Source: CAZEQK01 sp964514395
GTDB taxonomy: Bacteria; Bacillota; Bacilli; Tepidibacillales; Tepidibacillaceae
DNA: 60,118 nucleotides
Assembly: GCA_964514395.1 (NCBI GenBank)
Contig: CAZEQK010000019.1
Location: 1 to 60,118, forward strand
Direction of reading: 5' to 3'
Shown piece by piece: positions 1 to 7,842 of this stretch. The notes beneath the pieces were generated by a model, which made no database searches, was not told where the DNA came from, and saw nothing but the letters and a program-made list of their open reading frames with translations. Each line of letters opens with the position of its first letter. Position 1 is the stretch's first letter. A program made the position numbers and the translations under genes.

Positions 1-23
1 GCCTTTTTAGCTTTCAAGTAATT

Positions 24-209
24 CTAGTTAACTATTTCAGACTTTAACTCCTCCTCATTCATTCCTAAATGGGTTGCTTTTTCTTGATTAAATTTTACTG
101 GACTTCTGTTTATAACATCTGTGATATCTAGTCCATTATCCACAGCTTTTATTGAGTTTGTTACCATATCTACATCTTCTATACCATTACTCGTCAAGTT
201 ATCATTCAT
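24..209 (-). CDS. Small protein of unknown function (61 aa)
   Basis: I do not recognise this protein. The chosen start is the ATG at 209, because AAGGAGG lies just upstream of it; an upstream in-frame ATG at 302 has no comparable site. The product is small, acidic and hydrophilic, without signal peptide, membrane segment or cysteine. It begins MNDNLTSNGIEDVDMV and has an Asp/Asn-rich first half, then a Lys/Glu-rich C-terminus. It is divergent from gerD with 137 bp between the start codons. A CATATTA element on its own strand (239-233) resembles a forespore sigma-factor -10 box, so a sporulation role is possible but unproven. It could also be a lineage-specific orphan. The start signal makes translation likely; function is unknown. 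Confidence 0.6.
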   Translation of the reverse strand: MNDNLTSNGIEDVDMVTNSIKAVDNGLDITDVINRSPVKFNQEKATHLGMNEEELKSEIVN

Positions 210-281
210 GATAAAGACCTCCTTCTTATACTTAATATGTTGTTCAAAAGGATGATTGTTATTCTTTACTATTTGGAAAAG

Positions 282-311
282 GGATAATATTTTATTTTTC
301 ATGACATATTA
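282..311 (+). promoter_or_regulatory. Candidate sigma-G-type promoter of gerD
   Basis: GGATA (282-286) and CATATTA (305-311) are separated by 18 bp. This approximates the sigma-G pattern GNATR-N18-CATNNTA, and both elements deviate slightly from the best consensus. The start codon of gerD lies 36 bp downstream. In B. subtilis gerD is transcribed in the forespore by sigma-G, which supports the assignment. It rests on sequence pattern and family knowledge only. Confidence 0.45.
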
Positions 312-346
312 CAACTAAAGAGAAAAATTTAGGAGGGTACAATTTA

Positions 347-937
347 ATGAAAATTCATAAAAAACTTATATTATCCCTTTTGACTATATTTTTATTCGTC
401 ACATTTCTAACAGGCTGTAACGCTATGAAAAAGCAGCAATCATCTGAACCTAATTATAAAGAAATGAAACAATTAGTCATAGATATTCTTCAAACAGAGG
501 ACGGTAAAAAGGCAATTAAGCAAACTGTTCAGGAAAAAGATTTTAAAAAGGACTTAATTCTTAATACTGGAGATGTAAAACAAATTATTCAGGATGAGCT
601 ACTATCTAATGATAATAAAGAAAAGTTAAAATCATTGTACGAGGACCCAGAATTTGCTTCAAAACTAGCAAAAATTCTTAAAAAAGAAAATGAAAAATTA
701 CTTAAAGATTTAATGAAGGATCCCGATTATCGAAAAATGATGGTTGAGGTAATGAAGGAAAAAGAATTCGAAAAAATGCTACTGGAGGTCATGAAATCAA
801 ATGCATATCGCACACAAATCATGCTTGTCATGAAGGAATCATTACAAAGTCCTATGTTTAAATATGATCTATTAAAATTGATGGAGGAAGCAAGCAAAAA
901 AGCACTAAAGCCTGAAAAGGATGAAAAGAAGTCATAG
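347..937 (+). CDS. gerD: Spore germination lipoprotein GerD
   Basis: GerD is an inner-membrane-anchored lipoprotein of the spore that organises nutrient germinant receptors into the germinosome cluster. The 196-aa product has a classic lipoprotein signal: basic n-region (MKIHKK), hydrophobic core, and lipobox LTGC with the acylated Cys at residue 24. The remainder is highly charged and helical, with repeated (L/M)xxxMK(D/E)xxxxxxM units at about residues 85-170 typical of GerD's rope-like helices, and a Lys-rich tail. AGGAGG precedes the ATG. It is the only convincing gene on the plus strand and faces salA, with which it shares a bidirectional terminator. The position next to salA and cwlD matches B. 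subtilis. Identification is confident. Confidence 0.93.
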   Translation: MKIHKKLILSLLTIFLFVTFLTGCNAMKKQQSSEPNYKEMKQLVIDILQTEDGKKAIKQTVQEKDFKKDLILNTGDVKQIIQDELLSNDNKEKLKSLYEDPEFASKLAKILKKENEKLLKDLMKDPDYRKMMVEVMKEKEFEKMLLEVMKSNAYRTQIMLVMKESLQSPMFKYDLLKLMEEASKKALKPEKDEKKS

Positions 938-960
938 CAGAAATCAAGTGAATAACCTGC

Positions 961-994
961 AAAAAAAACAGGCCTTACTTCTAAGGCCTATTTT
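961..994. terminator. Bidirectional terminator between gerD and salA
   Basis: AGGCCTTA (970-977) and TAAGGCCT (982-989) form a perfect 8-bp stem with a 4-nt loop. A T-rich run follows on the plus side and an A-run (961-968) lies on the other, so it can end both convergent transcripts, gerD and salA. Confidence 0.85.
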
Positions 995-1005
995 TATATT
1001 ACCGA

Positions 1006-2076
1006 TTAAGCTTTTTCTACTACCTTCTTCGCTAACTCTAGATAGATTTCACCTATTTTATGTCCTTCTTGATAAATAGATGGTGCAAACTCATTTTCAT
1101 CTTCATCTGGAGACCCAATTGGGATTTGCTGTAATAATTCTGTTTGTAGTTCTTCGGCTAATTTCTTACCACCATCTTTACCAAAAATATATGCTTTTTC
1201 TCCAGCACTACATTCATAGTAAGACATGTTTTCTATAACACCAATGATTTCGTGATTTGTTTTGATAGCCATAGATCCTGCTCTAGCTGCAACAAAAGCA
1301 GCAGTACCATGTGGTGTTGTCACGATTATTTCTTTGCTTTGTGGAATCGTGCTATGAACATCTAGTGCCATATCACCTGTTCCAGGTGGTAAATCTAAAA
1401 TCATATAATCAACATCACCCCAATATGCATCTTCAAAAAATGTTTTTAACATTTTCCCAAGCATAGGGCCACGCCAAACAACAGGTGCATTATCAGGAAC
1501 AAAAAATCCCATAGACATTACTTTGACACCAAAGCGTTCAGCAGGAATAATTAGCTTATCTATTACAGTTGGTGGTTGAACAATACCCATCATGTCTGGC
1601 ACGCTAAAACCATAGATATCCGCATCAATCAAGCCAACTTTTTTACCCATTCGTGCAAGAGAAACAGCAAGGTTAACAGAAACAGTAGATTTTCCAACCC
1701 CGCCTTTTCCGCTTGTTACAGCAATAAATTTTGTTTTTGAATCAGGTTCTAATAAAGGAGACCCTTTTTTAGGATTTAAAGATAACGCACTCGGATCACC
1801 TTGTAATTTTTTTGTTAATGCTGCTCTTTCTTCATCTGTCATAGAACCAAAGGTAAGGTCAACCTCTTTTGCTCCTAAAGCTTTAAGAGCATTTTCTACG
1901 TCAGTTTCAATCGTACCTTTTAATGGGCATCCTTGAATGGTGAGTACAATTTCTAGACTTATTTTCTCTTCGCTTATTTCTATATTTCGAACCATATCAA
2001 GCTCTACTACACTGCGATGTATCTCAGGGTCCTCAACTCCCTTAAGTGCTTCAAGAACTTGTTCTTTTGTAATCAT
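1006..2076 (-). CDS. salA: Mrp/ApbC-family P-loop ATPase (SalA)
   Basis: This is an Mrp/NBP35-family deviant Walker ATPase. The family carries Fe-S clusters or, as SalA in B. subtilis, acts as a regulator that derepresses exoprotease genes. The start at 2076 follows GAGAGGTGG; an upstream ATG at 2184 would overlap cwlD and lacks a ribosome site. The 356-aa product has an N-terminal MIP18/DUF59 domain (about 1-75) and a deviant Walker A GKGGVGKST (about 123-131). Further on come the Mrp motifs DADIYGFSVP, VVWRGPML and DLPPGTGDM. The C-terminal CxxC that binds clusters in many Mrp proteins is reduced to a single Cys (YYECSAGEK), as in SalA-type proteins. I cannot distinguish Fe-S carrier from regulator by sequence alone. 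Confidence 0.9.
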   Translation of the reverse strand: MITKEQVLEALKGVEDPEIHRSVVELDMVRNIEISEEKISLEIVLTIQGCPLKGTIETDVENALKALGAKEVDLTFGSMTDEERAALTKKLQGDPSALSLNPKKGSPLLEPDSKTKFIAVTSGKGGVGKSTVSVNLAVSLARMGKKVGLIDADIYGFSVPDMMGIVQPPTVIDKLIIPAERFGVKVMSMGFFVPDNAPVVWRGPMLGKMLKTFFEDAYWGDVDYMILDLPPGTGDMALDVHSTIPQSKEIIVTTPHGTAAFVAARAGSMAIKTNHEIIGVIENMSYYECSAGEKAYIFGKDGGKKLAEELQTELLQQIPIGSPDEDENEFAPSIYQEGHKIGEIYLELAKKVVEKA

Positions 2077-2128
2077 GTTGCCACCTCTCTTTTTATAATT
2101 AATCATACAAGCTTCATTATAGCATAAA

Positions 2129-2893
2129 TTAGGAATTGTTTTTGTGATTTTTATCATCTGAATGTATCTCAGATTGCTCTTCAAAATATCCTAAAATCCC
2201 TTGATAAATGGAGAAAGCAACTTTTTTTTGATATTTATTGTCATTTAAAAGAGCTGCTTCGGTTGGATTTGATAGAAATCCCACCTCTACCATGGTTGAA
2301 GTCATGTTGACGTATTTTAATACTAATATATCATTCCGCGGTAAAGGAATTCGATCTGTATTCTTTAGATTATCTATTAGTGCTTGCTGAATAGTTTTTG
2401 CCAGTAAAACATTTTCTTCTCTTATTGGAAAGTAAAAGGTTTGTGCACCGTGCCATTTAGGCGATGGTATGCTATTTAAATGGATGCTTATAAAAAAGTC
2501 AGCTAAGCTATTGTTCGCTATTCTTACACGAGTTTTTAAATCCTCAAGCTTTCTTTGAGATAACCTCTTTGTACCCTCCGAAGCAAGATCTTTATCTGTT
2601 TCTCTAGTAAGGATCACTAGTGCTCCTGCTTCGTTTAAATAATCCCTTAGCATTTCAGCTATAGCTAATGTTATCCCTTTTTCATTAATTCCCTCGTTAC
2701 TTTTTGCTCCACCATCAGGACCACCATGTCCAGGATCTAATACGAATATGTATCCAGATAAGGGTAAGGACCAAGCAGACCATGACTGATTGATTGGAAC
2801 ATCATAAAACATGATGGATATGAGGATGGTAAGTGCTAATATAAAACTCACTATTTTAAACTTTCCTATTTTTTTAAAAAAATTTTTTATCAT
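2129..2893 (-). CDS. cwlD: N-acetylmuramoyl-L-alanine amidase CwlD
   Basis: CwlD removes the peptide side chain from muramic acid during cortex synthesis, the first step toward muramic-delta-lactam, which the spore needs for germination-time cortex hydrolysis. The 254-aa protein has one N-terminal membrane/signal segment (about 14-31) followed by an Amidase_3 domain. Zinc-site motifs visible are DPGHGGPDGG, the Glu in RETD, SIHLNS and VEVGFLSN. GGGAAGGGAAT lies upstream of the ATG. It is placed just before salA on the same strand with a 52-bp gap, as in B. subtilis. The short charged C-terminal tail is slightly longer than usual. Function is confident by family and by spore-gene context. Confidence 0.92.
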   Translation of the reverse strand: MIKNFFKKIGKFKIVSFILALTILISIMFYDVPINQSWSAWSLPLSGYIFVLDPGHGGPDGGAKSNEGINEKGITLAIAEMLRDYLNEAGALVILTRETDKDLASEGTKRLSQRKLEDLKTRVRIANNSLADFFISIHLNSIPSPKWHGAQTFYFPIREENVLLAKTIQQALIDNLKNTDRIPLPRNDILVLKYVNMTSTMVEVGFLSNPTEAALLNDNKYQKKVAFSIYQGILGYFEEQSEIHSDDKNHKNNS

Positions 2894-2969
2894 CTAAATA
2901 TTCCCTTCCCTCTTATATAAAGTTGCTCTTACTTTTCATATGTATGGGACGAGACTATTATTTAGAACG

Positions 2970-3001
2970 AAAAAAGCATCCAATTAATTTGGATGCTTTT
3001 T
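2970..3001 (-). terminator. Terminator after rpsI
   Basis: AAAAAGCATCCAA (2971-2983) pairs with TTGGATGCTTTTT (2989-3001). On the minus strand the stem is followed by a T-run. It ends the rplM-rpsI transcript 19 bp after the rpsI stop. Confidence 0.88.
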
Positions 3002-3019
3002 GAAGTCTGAGTATGATTT

Positions 3020-3412
3020 TTAACGTTTAGAGAACTGTGGTGCACGACGTGCTGCTTTAAGTCCGTATTTTTTACGTTCTTTCATTCTTGGGTCACGAGT
3101 TAAGAAACCTGCTTTTTTAAGTGTAGGACGGAACTCAGGCTCTACTTTTAATAAAGCACGTGATATTCCATGACGAATTGCACCAGCTTGGCCTGTATTT
3201 CCTCCACCATTAACGTTTACCAATATATCATATGAATTCAGTGTTTCTGTAGCAATTAGTGGTTGCTTTACGATTAGTTTAAGTGTTTCTAAACCAAAAT
3301 ACTCGTCCATGCTACGTTTATTTATGATAATTTTACCGTCACCAGGTACTAATCGCACACGAGCTACAGAGTGCTTACGACGACCTGTACCATAATATTG
3401 TACTTGTGCCAC
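3020..3412 (-). CDS. rpsI: 30S ribosomal protein S9
   Basis: S9 belongs to the head of the 30S subunit; its C-terminal tail reaches the P site and contacts tRNA. The 130-aa product starts MAQVQYYGTGRRK and ends with the invariant Ser-Lys-Arg tail (RRAPQFSKR). The GTG start at 3412 is preceded by GGAGG with 8-nt spacing. It follows rplM by 18 bp in a two-gene operon. Length and sequence match the family; nothing is odd apart from the GTG start. Confidence 0.97.
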   Translation of the reverse strand: MAQVQYYGTGRRKHSVARVRLVPGDGKIIINKRSMDEYFGLETLKLIVKQPLIATETLNSYDILVNVNGGGNTGQAGAIRHGISRALLKVEPEFRPTLKKAGFLTRDPRMKERKKYGLKAARRAPQFSKR

Positions 3413-3430
3413 TAGTTATACCTCCTTATT

Positions 3431-3868
3431 TTAAGCTTGAAAATCCCAGATTTCTGGTTGCTGAGCTTCATGTGGATGTTCAGTTCCAGCATATATTTTT
3501 AATTTAGTATTTTGTTGACGTCCAAGAGTACCCTTAGGTAACATACCCTTTACCGCTAATGCAACCATACGTTCAGGTTTGCTTTTAAGCATATCAGCAG
3601 CTACTGTTACCTTTAAACCACCAGGATATCCGGAGTGACGATAATACTTTTTGTTTTGAAGCTTCTTACCAGTAAGAACTATTTTGCTAGCATTTATGAT
3701 AATTACAAAATCACCAGTATCTACGTGAGGTGTAAATTGTGGCTTATGTTTTCCGCGAAGAAGTCTAGCTGCTTCGGTAGCTAATCGACCAAGCCTCTTT
3801 CCTTCTGCATCAATAATGTACCATTTACGCTCAACATCATTAGGTTTCGCCATATATGTGGTACGCAT
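3431..3868 (-). CDS. rplM: 50S ribosomal protein L13
   Basis: L13 is an early-assembly 23S rRNA-binding protein. I place the start at MRTTYMAKPNDVERKW (3868), where AGGAGGG lies 5-6 nt upstream; a longer reading frame to 3919 runs back into the leader. The 145-aa length is standard. Signature LRGKHKPQFTPHVDTGDFV (about 45-63) is intact. It is the first gene of the rplM-rpsI operon and is preceded by a promoter and an L13-type leader, so L13 probably represses its own operon. Confidence 0.97.
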   Translation of the reverse strand: MRTTYMAKPNDVERKWYIIDAEGKRLGRLATEAARLLRGKHKPQFTPHVDTGDFVIIINASKIVLTGKKLQNKKYYRHSGYPGGLKVTVAADMLKSKPERMVALAVKGMLPKGTLGRQQNTKLKIYAGTEHPHEAQQPEIWDFQA

Positions 3869-3977
3869 CTTTTTCCCTCCTAATCTATAACACTTTCCGC
3901 TTTTCACTTGAAAGATCATTTGAATTTATTTATATCTTGTGTATTAGCAACCCGGGGCTAGTGGGTTTAAAATACCA
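3869..3977 (-). ncRNA. L13 leader (ribosomal protein autoregulatory RNA)
   Basis: The untranslated leader between the promoter at 3984-4012 and rplM contains, on the minus strand, AGCCCCGGGTTGCTAATACA. This resembles the conserved core of the L13_leader family of low-G+C Gram-positive bacteria, located 5' of rplM-rpsI. Identification rests on recalled motif similarity and position; a covariance-model search would settle it. Confidence 0.6.
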
Positions 3978-3983
3978 AGAAAT

Positions 3984-4012
3984 ATCATACTATATATATT
4001 AGACGAAGTCAA
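3984..4012 (-). promoter_or_regulatory. Sigma-A promoter of rplM-rpsI
   Basis: TTGACT (4012-4007) and TATGAT (3989-3984) are separated by 17 bp on the minus strand. It lies in the gap after truA and drives the L13 leader. Confidence 0.8.
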
Positions 4013-4040
4013 GGGATGTAAAGCATTCTCGTTAATTTAA

Positions 4041-4781
4041 TTAATAATGAACATCCCATAATATTAACCCTTTAGCTGGTACAGTAGGTCCTGCTATATT
4101 TCTTCTTTTCAAGCTAAACATGGCCTCTATCTCTTCGGATTCTATCTTATGTTTACCAACTTCAATTAATGTTCCAACAATGATTCTCACCATATTATAC
4201 AAAAAGCCATTTCCAGCTATTTGATAAATAATTTGATCTTCTTCTATCCACAAGTCTGATTGACTAATAGTTCTTATTTTATTTTCTTTATCTGTTTTTG
4301 TTGATGCAAATGTCGTAAAGTCATGGGTACCAAGAAATAGCTTGCTAGCTATTTTCATTTTTTCGATATCTAATTTCTGAAAAAATTGATATGTAAAATT
4401 CCTGTTAAAAACATTAGCTGTTTTACTATTATTTATATAGTAACGATATATTTTTTCTCTCACATCATAGCGAGCGTGAAAATCTTGATCTGCTTTTGAT
4501 GTTTGAATAATAACAATATCATCAGGAAGTACTGCGTTTAAAGCCAATTTCCATTTCTCCGCTGGAATACTACCCTCAATTAAAAAATTACAAACCTGCT
4601 TTCTAGCATGTACCCCTGCATCTGTTCTACCCGAGGAATTGATTGTTACTTTTTGTTTTATAATTTTATAAATAGCTTTTTCTATTTCCCCTTGCACTGT
4701 TCTTTGATTGGGTTGTCTTTGAAACCCATGAAAAAATGTCCCATCGTAGCTTAACTCACATTTAATATTATTTGTTTTCAT
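4041..4781 (-). CDS. truA: tRNA pseudouridine(38-40) synthase TruA
   Basis: TruA isomerises uridines 38-40 in the anticodon stem-loop of many tRNAs. The 246-aa protein has the catalytic signature SSGRTDAGVHA with the nucleophilic Asp at about residue 54. Two other family motifs, FHARYDVREKIYRY and GNGFLYNMVRI, are also present. Its ATG overlaps the ecfT stop by 4 nt (ATGA), so it is probably translationally coupled to the ECF transporter genes. No catalytic residue is missing. Confidence 0.95.
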   Translation of the reverse strand: MKTNNIKCELSYDGTFFHGFQRQPNQRTVQGEIEKAIYKIIKQKVTINSSGRTDAGVHARKQVCNFLIEGSIPAEKWKLALNAVLPDDIVIIQTSKADQDFHARYDVREKIYRYYINNSKTANVFNRNFTYQFFQKLDIEKMKIASKLFLGTHDFTTFASTKTDKENKIRTISQSDLWIEEDQIIYQIAGNGFLYNMVRIIVGTLIEVGKHKIESEEIEAMFSLKRRNIAGPTVPAKGLILWDVHY

Positions 4782-5590
4782 ATTATAAACCTCTTAAATA
4801 TTAGTATAATCAGGAGTACTACGACAAAAGAAGCAACTAATAAACGATCTCGCCAAGAAAATGAGATTTCTTTTAATCTTGTCCTTCCCTCGCCACCTCT
4901 ATATCCCCTTGATTCCATAGCTATCGCTAACGCATCTGCTCTTTTCATCGCGTTAATGATTAAAGGAATAATAATACTCATGATATCCTTCATTCTTTTA
5001 TATACAGGACCTGAATCAATATTAGCACCTTTTGACTTTTGAGCTTTTATCACCATATCTGCTTCATCTATTAATGTGGGAATAAATCGTAGGGAAATCG
5101 ACATCATTAATGCAATCTCATGAACAGGCACCTTTATTATTTTCAAAGGATACATAAGCTTTTCTAGTCCTATTGTAATATCAATCGATGAAGTGGTTAG
5201 CGTTAAAATGGTAGCGATTGATATTAAAACAATAATTCTAAGAGCATAGTATAGGGCAAATTGAACACCTTGACTGTGTATCTTAAAGAATCCCAAATCT
5301 AATATAACTGGACCGTTTTTTATTCCAATCAATTGCACTATAGCTGTTATCACAACAAACCATAAAATAGGTATGAGTCCTTTCCCTATATATCGAAAGG
5401 GGATTTTAGATATAAAGATAGCTATAAGTTCAATGAATAATAGTATGCCGTACCCTTTTAGGTTATCCATCGTAAAAATAAGAAGAATGAATATAAAAAC
5501 AAAAACTAACTTCGTCCTTGGGTCTAATCTATGGATAAAAGAATCTTTTGGAACAAACTTTCCGATTATAATATATTCAGATAAAATCAT
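4778..5590 (-). CDS. ecfT: ECF transporter transmembrane component EcfT
   Basis: EcfT is the integral membrane scaffold of energy-coupling-factor vitamin/metal importers, linking the two ATPases to interchangeable substrate-binding S components. The 270-aa product has about five to six hydrophobic segments. Its cytoplasmic coupling region shows the Ala-Arg-Gly-like motifs of the family (AQKSKGAN and AIAMESRGYRGGEGRTR). The N-terminal HRLDPRTKL motif is also typical. It overlaps ecfA2 by 4 nt and truA by 4 nt. No S component is encoded nearby, as expected for the group II shared module. Confidence 0.94.
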   Translation of the reverse strand: MILSEYIIIGKFVPKDSFIHRLDPRTKLVFVFIFILLIFTMDNLKGYGILLFIELIAIFISKIPFRYIGKGLIPILWFVVITAIVQLIGIKNGPVILDLGFFKIHSQGVQFALYYALRIIVLISIATILTLTTSSIDITIGLEKLMYPLKIIKVPVHEIALMMSISLRFIPTLIDEADMVIKAQKSKGANIDSGPVYKRMKDIMSIIIPLIINAMKRADALAIAMESRGYRGGEGRTRLKEISFSWRDRLLVASFVVVLLIILIFKRFII

Positions 5591-6456
5591 TTTTCTTGCC
5601 TCTTACCTAGTCTTTCTATTAGAATTTTTTCAAGCTCATCAATTGAAAAACAGTCGAGTGATATCGGTGGGTCAAGCTTCTTGTTCATCAGCTTTATCAT
5701 TTTAGTGATTTGTGGTTGGTCTAAATTTATCGCTTGTAATTTTTCTTCCTGTCCAAAAATATCGCTTGGCTTACCCTCCATTACTTTTTCCCCATTATCT
5801 AATACCACTACATGATTTGCAATACCAGCAACTTCATCCATAAAATGGGACACGATAATAATAGTGGCGTTCTCTTCTTTATTGAGTTTTTTTATTAATG
5901 ATAATATGTCACGCTTCCCATTTGAATCTAATCCGACGGTAGGCTCATCAAATATAATAATCTTAGGCTTATAAGCTATGACACTTGCAATAGCTACCCG
6001 TTTCATTTCACCACCACTTAAAGTGAAAGGTGATTTTTTTGCATAAACCTCATATGGTAATCCTACTAATTCCAATGCTTGCTTGACATATTCTTCTATC
6101 TTTTCTTTTTCAAAATCAAACTTTTTCAACCCATAGGATATATCTTTTTCAACGGTTTCAGAAAAGAGTTGGTGTTCAGGGAATTGAAATACAAAACCAA
6201 TGCTTTTTCTCAAATTTTTTTTTTCATCCTTACTACTATTGTACCAGCTGTATTCGTCAATTTTAACCTGTCCTGTAGTTGGTTTCATTAGCCCAGTAAT
6301 GACCTGAGCCAAGGTAGATTTACCAGAACCTGATTTTCCTATTATCCCTGTTATTTTTTTACTTGGTATGGTTAGATTAATATGATATAAAGCCTCTTTA
6401 GCAAATGGAGTACCTTTTTTATAGATGGCGGAAATATTAGTTAAGTTAATTTCCAT
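5587..6456 (-). CDS. ecfA2: ECF transporter ATPase EcfA2
   Basis: This is the second ATP-binding subunit of the ECF module. In the 289-aa protein I see Walker A GKSGSGKST (about 40-48), the Q-loop FQFPEHQLF, signature LSGGEMKRVAIA, Walker B IIIFDEPTVGLD and the switch His in VSHFMDE. The C-terminal extension after about residue 235 is the usual EcfA dimerisation segment. It overlaps ecfA1 upstream by 16 nt and ecfT downstream by 4 nt, which indicates coupled, stoichiometric synthesis. Confidence 0.94.
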   Translation of the reverse strand: MEINLTNISAIYKKGTPFAKEALYHINLTIPSKKITGIIGKSGSGKSTLAQVITGLMKPTTGQVKIDEYSWYNSSKDEKKNLRKSIGFVFQFPEHQLFSETVEKDISYGLKKFDFEKEKIEEYVKQALELVGLPYEVYAKKSPFTLSGGEMKRVAIASVIAYKPKIIIFDEPTVGLDSNGKRDILSLIKKLNKEENATIIIVSHFMDEVAGIANHVVVLDNGEKVMEGKPSDIFGQEEKLQAINLDQPQITKMIKLMNKKLDPPISLDCFSIDELEKILIERLGKRQEK

Positions 6457-7274
6457 AATTCTTCTATTAACTCCTCATCGTTAGATAAATAATCATTTAA
6501 TAATAATCCTCTCTCCTTCAATCTAAAAGCTAGTTCAACAAAAAAAGGAACTTCCAATCCAATTTTTTTTAGTCGATCTCGATCCGTAAGTATGTTTGAA
6601 GGTTGTCCATCAAAAAACAGACTTCCTTCTTGGAGAACTATTACTCTATTTGCCAAAAAGGCCTCTTCTAAGGTATGGGTAATATAAATGATCGTAATGT
6701 CTTCCTGCTCATTAAGAAGTTTTATTACATTCATCATATCCTTTTTTGATGCTGGGTCTAGCATAGATGTCGATTCATCAAAAATAATGACCTTTGGCTT
6801 CATAGCTAATATTCCAGCAATGGCTAACTTTTGTTTTTGTCCCCCAGATAAATAATGTGGCTCCATTAATTTATAAGATGTTAACCCTATTGTTTCAAGT
6901 GCTTCATCTACCAGCCATCTTATTTTTTTTGGAGATATTCCTTTATTTTCTAAACCAAAAGCCACATCATCTTCAACGGTGGTAGCAATAATTTGATTAT
7001 CAGGGTTTTGAAAAACAATCCCAACATTCTCGTGTATATACCATTTATTATGCTCAGCATATGTTGTCTCAATATTTTCAAAAGTAACCTTGCCACTCGT
7101 TGGTAGAAGGATGCCATTTAGTAATTTTGCTAGAGTCGATTTTCCAGAGCCATTTGGACCTAAAATAGCAATAAACTCTTTTTCATAAATATCCAGTGAT
7201 AATCCATTCAAAATAAACTGACTTGTATTCGGATATTGAAAAAATACATCTTCTAACTGTATCAATTTTCCCAT
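6441..7274 (-). CDS. ecfA1: ECF transporter ATPase EcfA1
   Basis: This is the first ATP-binding subunit of the ECF importer. I start it at MGKLIQLEDV (7274) because GGAGGT lies 7 nt upstream; a start at 7289 would place the ribosome site inside the gene. The 277-aa protein contains Walker A GPNGSGKST, Q-loop FQNPDNQ, signature YLSGGQKQKLAIA, Walker B VIIFDESTSMLD and THTLEE. Walker B ends in Asp-Glu-Ser rather than the commoner Asp-Glu-Pro or Asp-Glu-Ala; the catalytic Glu is retained. It lies behind the rplQ terminator, so it likely has its own promoter in 7275-7384. I saw no strong one there, only a small CTTTGC/GCAAAG hairpin. Confidence 0.94.
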   Translation of the reverse strand: MGKLIQLEDVFFQYPNTSQFILNGLSLDIYEKEFIAILGPNGSGKSTLAKLLNGILLPTSGKVTFENIETTYAEHNKWYIHENVGIVFQNPDNQIIATTVEDDVAFGLENKGISPKKIRWLVDEALETIGLTSYKLMEPHYLSGGQKQKLAIAGILAMKPKVIIFDESTSMLDPASKKDMMNVIKLLNEQEDITIIYITHTLEEAFLANRVIVLQEGSLFFDGQPSNILTDRDRLKKIGLEVPFFVELAFRLKERGLLLNDYLSNDEELIEELWKLT

Positions 7275-7384
7275 TGATAGCACCTCCAATAAGATTGAAG
7301 CTTAGCACCATTTATCTCCCAAAGAAGCTTTAAGGATGCTTTGCTATTGGGCAAAGTGCGCTAACTTAAAATATGATATAAAAA

Positions 7385-7427
7385 GAAAAAAAGGGCATTG
7401 AATCAGCAACCACCCTTGATTCTGCCC
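7385..7427 (-). terminator. Terminator after rplQ (end of the ribosomal superoperon)
   Basis: On the minus strand GGGCA-GAATCA and TGATTC-AA-TGCCC form an interrupted stem with an 11-nt loop, followed by a long T-run (A-tract on the plus strand before 7393). It lies 19 bp after the rplQ stop and closes the S10-spc-alpha superoperon. Confidence 0.85.
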
Positions 7428-7445
7428 TCACCCTTTAGGTTATTA

Positions 7446-7811
7446 TTATTCTACTAATTCAAGATATACCATTGGCGCTGCATCGCCGCGGCGAGGTCCA
7501 ATTTTTAAAATACGAGTATATCCACCATTTCTCTCACTAAAACGTGGAGCAATATCACTAAATAATTTTTGGATAGCATCTTGTTTATTTTCTGCATCGG
7601 CAACTTCTTTTCTTACAAAGGAAGCCACTTGACGACGAGCATGTAAGTCACCTTTTTTTGCTAATGTAATCAACTTTTCAGCAATAGAACGAACCTCTTT
7701 TGCTTTTGACTCAGTTGTTTCGATTCGTTCATTTATGAATAAATCTGTCACAAGGTCACGGAACAATGCCTTTCTTGCAGCTGAATTACGTCCTAATTTT
7801 CCATATGCCAT
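7446..7811 (-). CDS. rplQ: 50S ribosomal protein L17
   Basis: L17 sits near the peptide exit tunnel on the 50S subunit. The 121-aa product starts MAYGKLGRNSAARKALFRDL and has the expected ERIETTESKAKEVR and RYTRI-like core (GGYTRILKIGPRRGDAAPM). It is the last gene of the superoperon, 31 bp after rpoA, with GGAGGGACAAGGA before the ATG. Length matches the Firmicute family. Confidence 0.97.
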   Translation of the reverse strand: MAYGKLGRNSAARKALFRDLVTDLFINERIETTESKAKEVRSIAEKLITLAKKGDLHARRQVASFVRKEVADAENKQDAIQKLFSDIAPRFSERNGGYTRILKIGPRRGDAAPMVYLELVE

Positions 7812-7842
7812 TCCTTGTCCCTCCTTTACACAAATCTACGAA

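Noticed and set aside
5373..5705. 110-codon plus-strand open frame
   Set aside because: Antisense to ecfT/ecfA2, no start signal.
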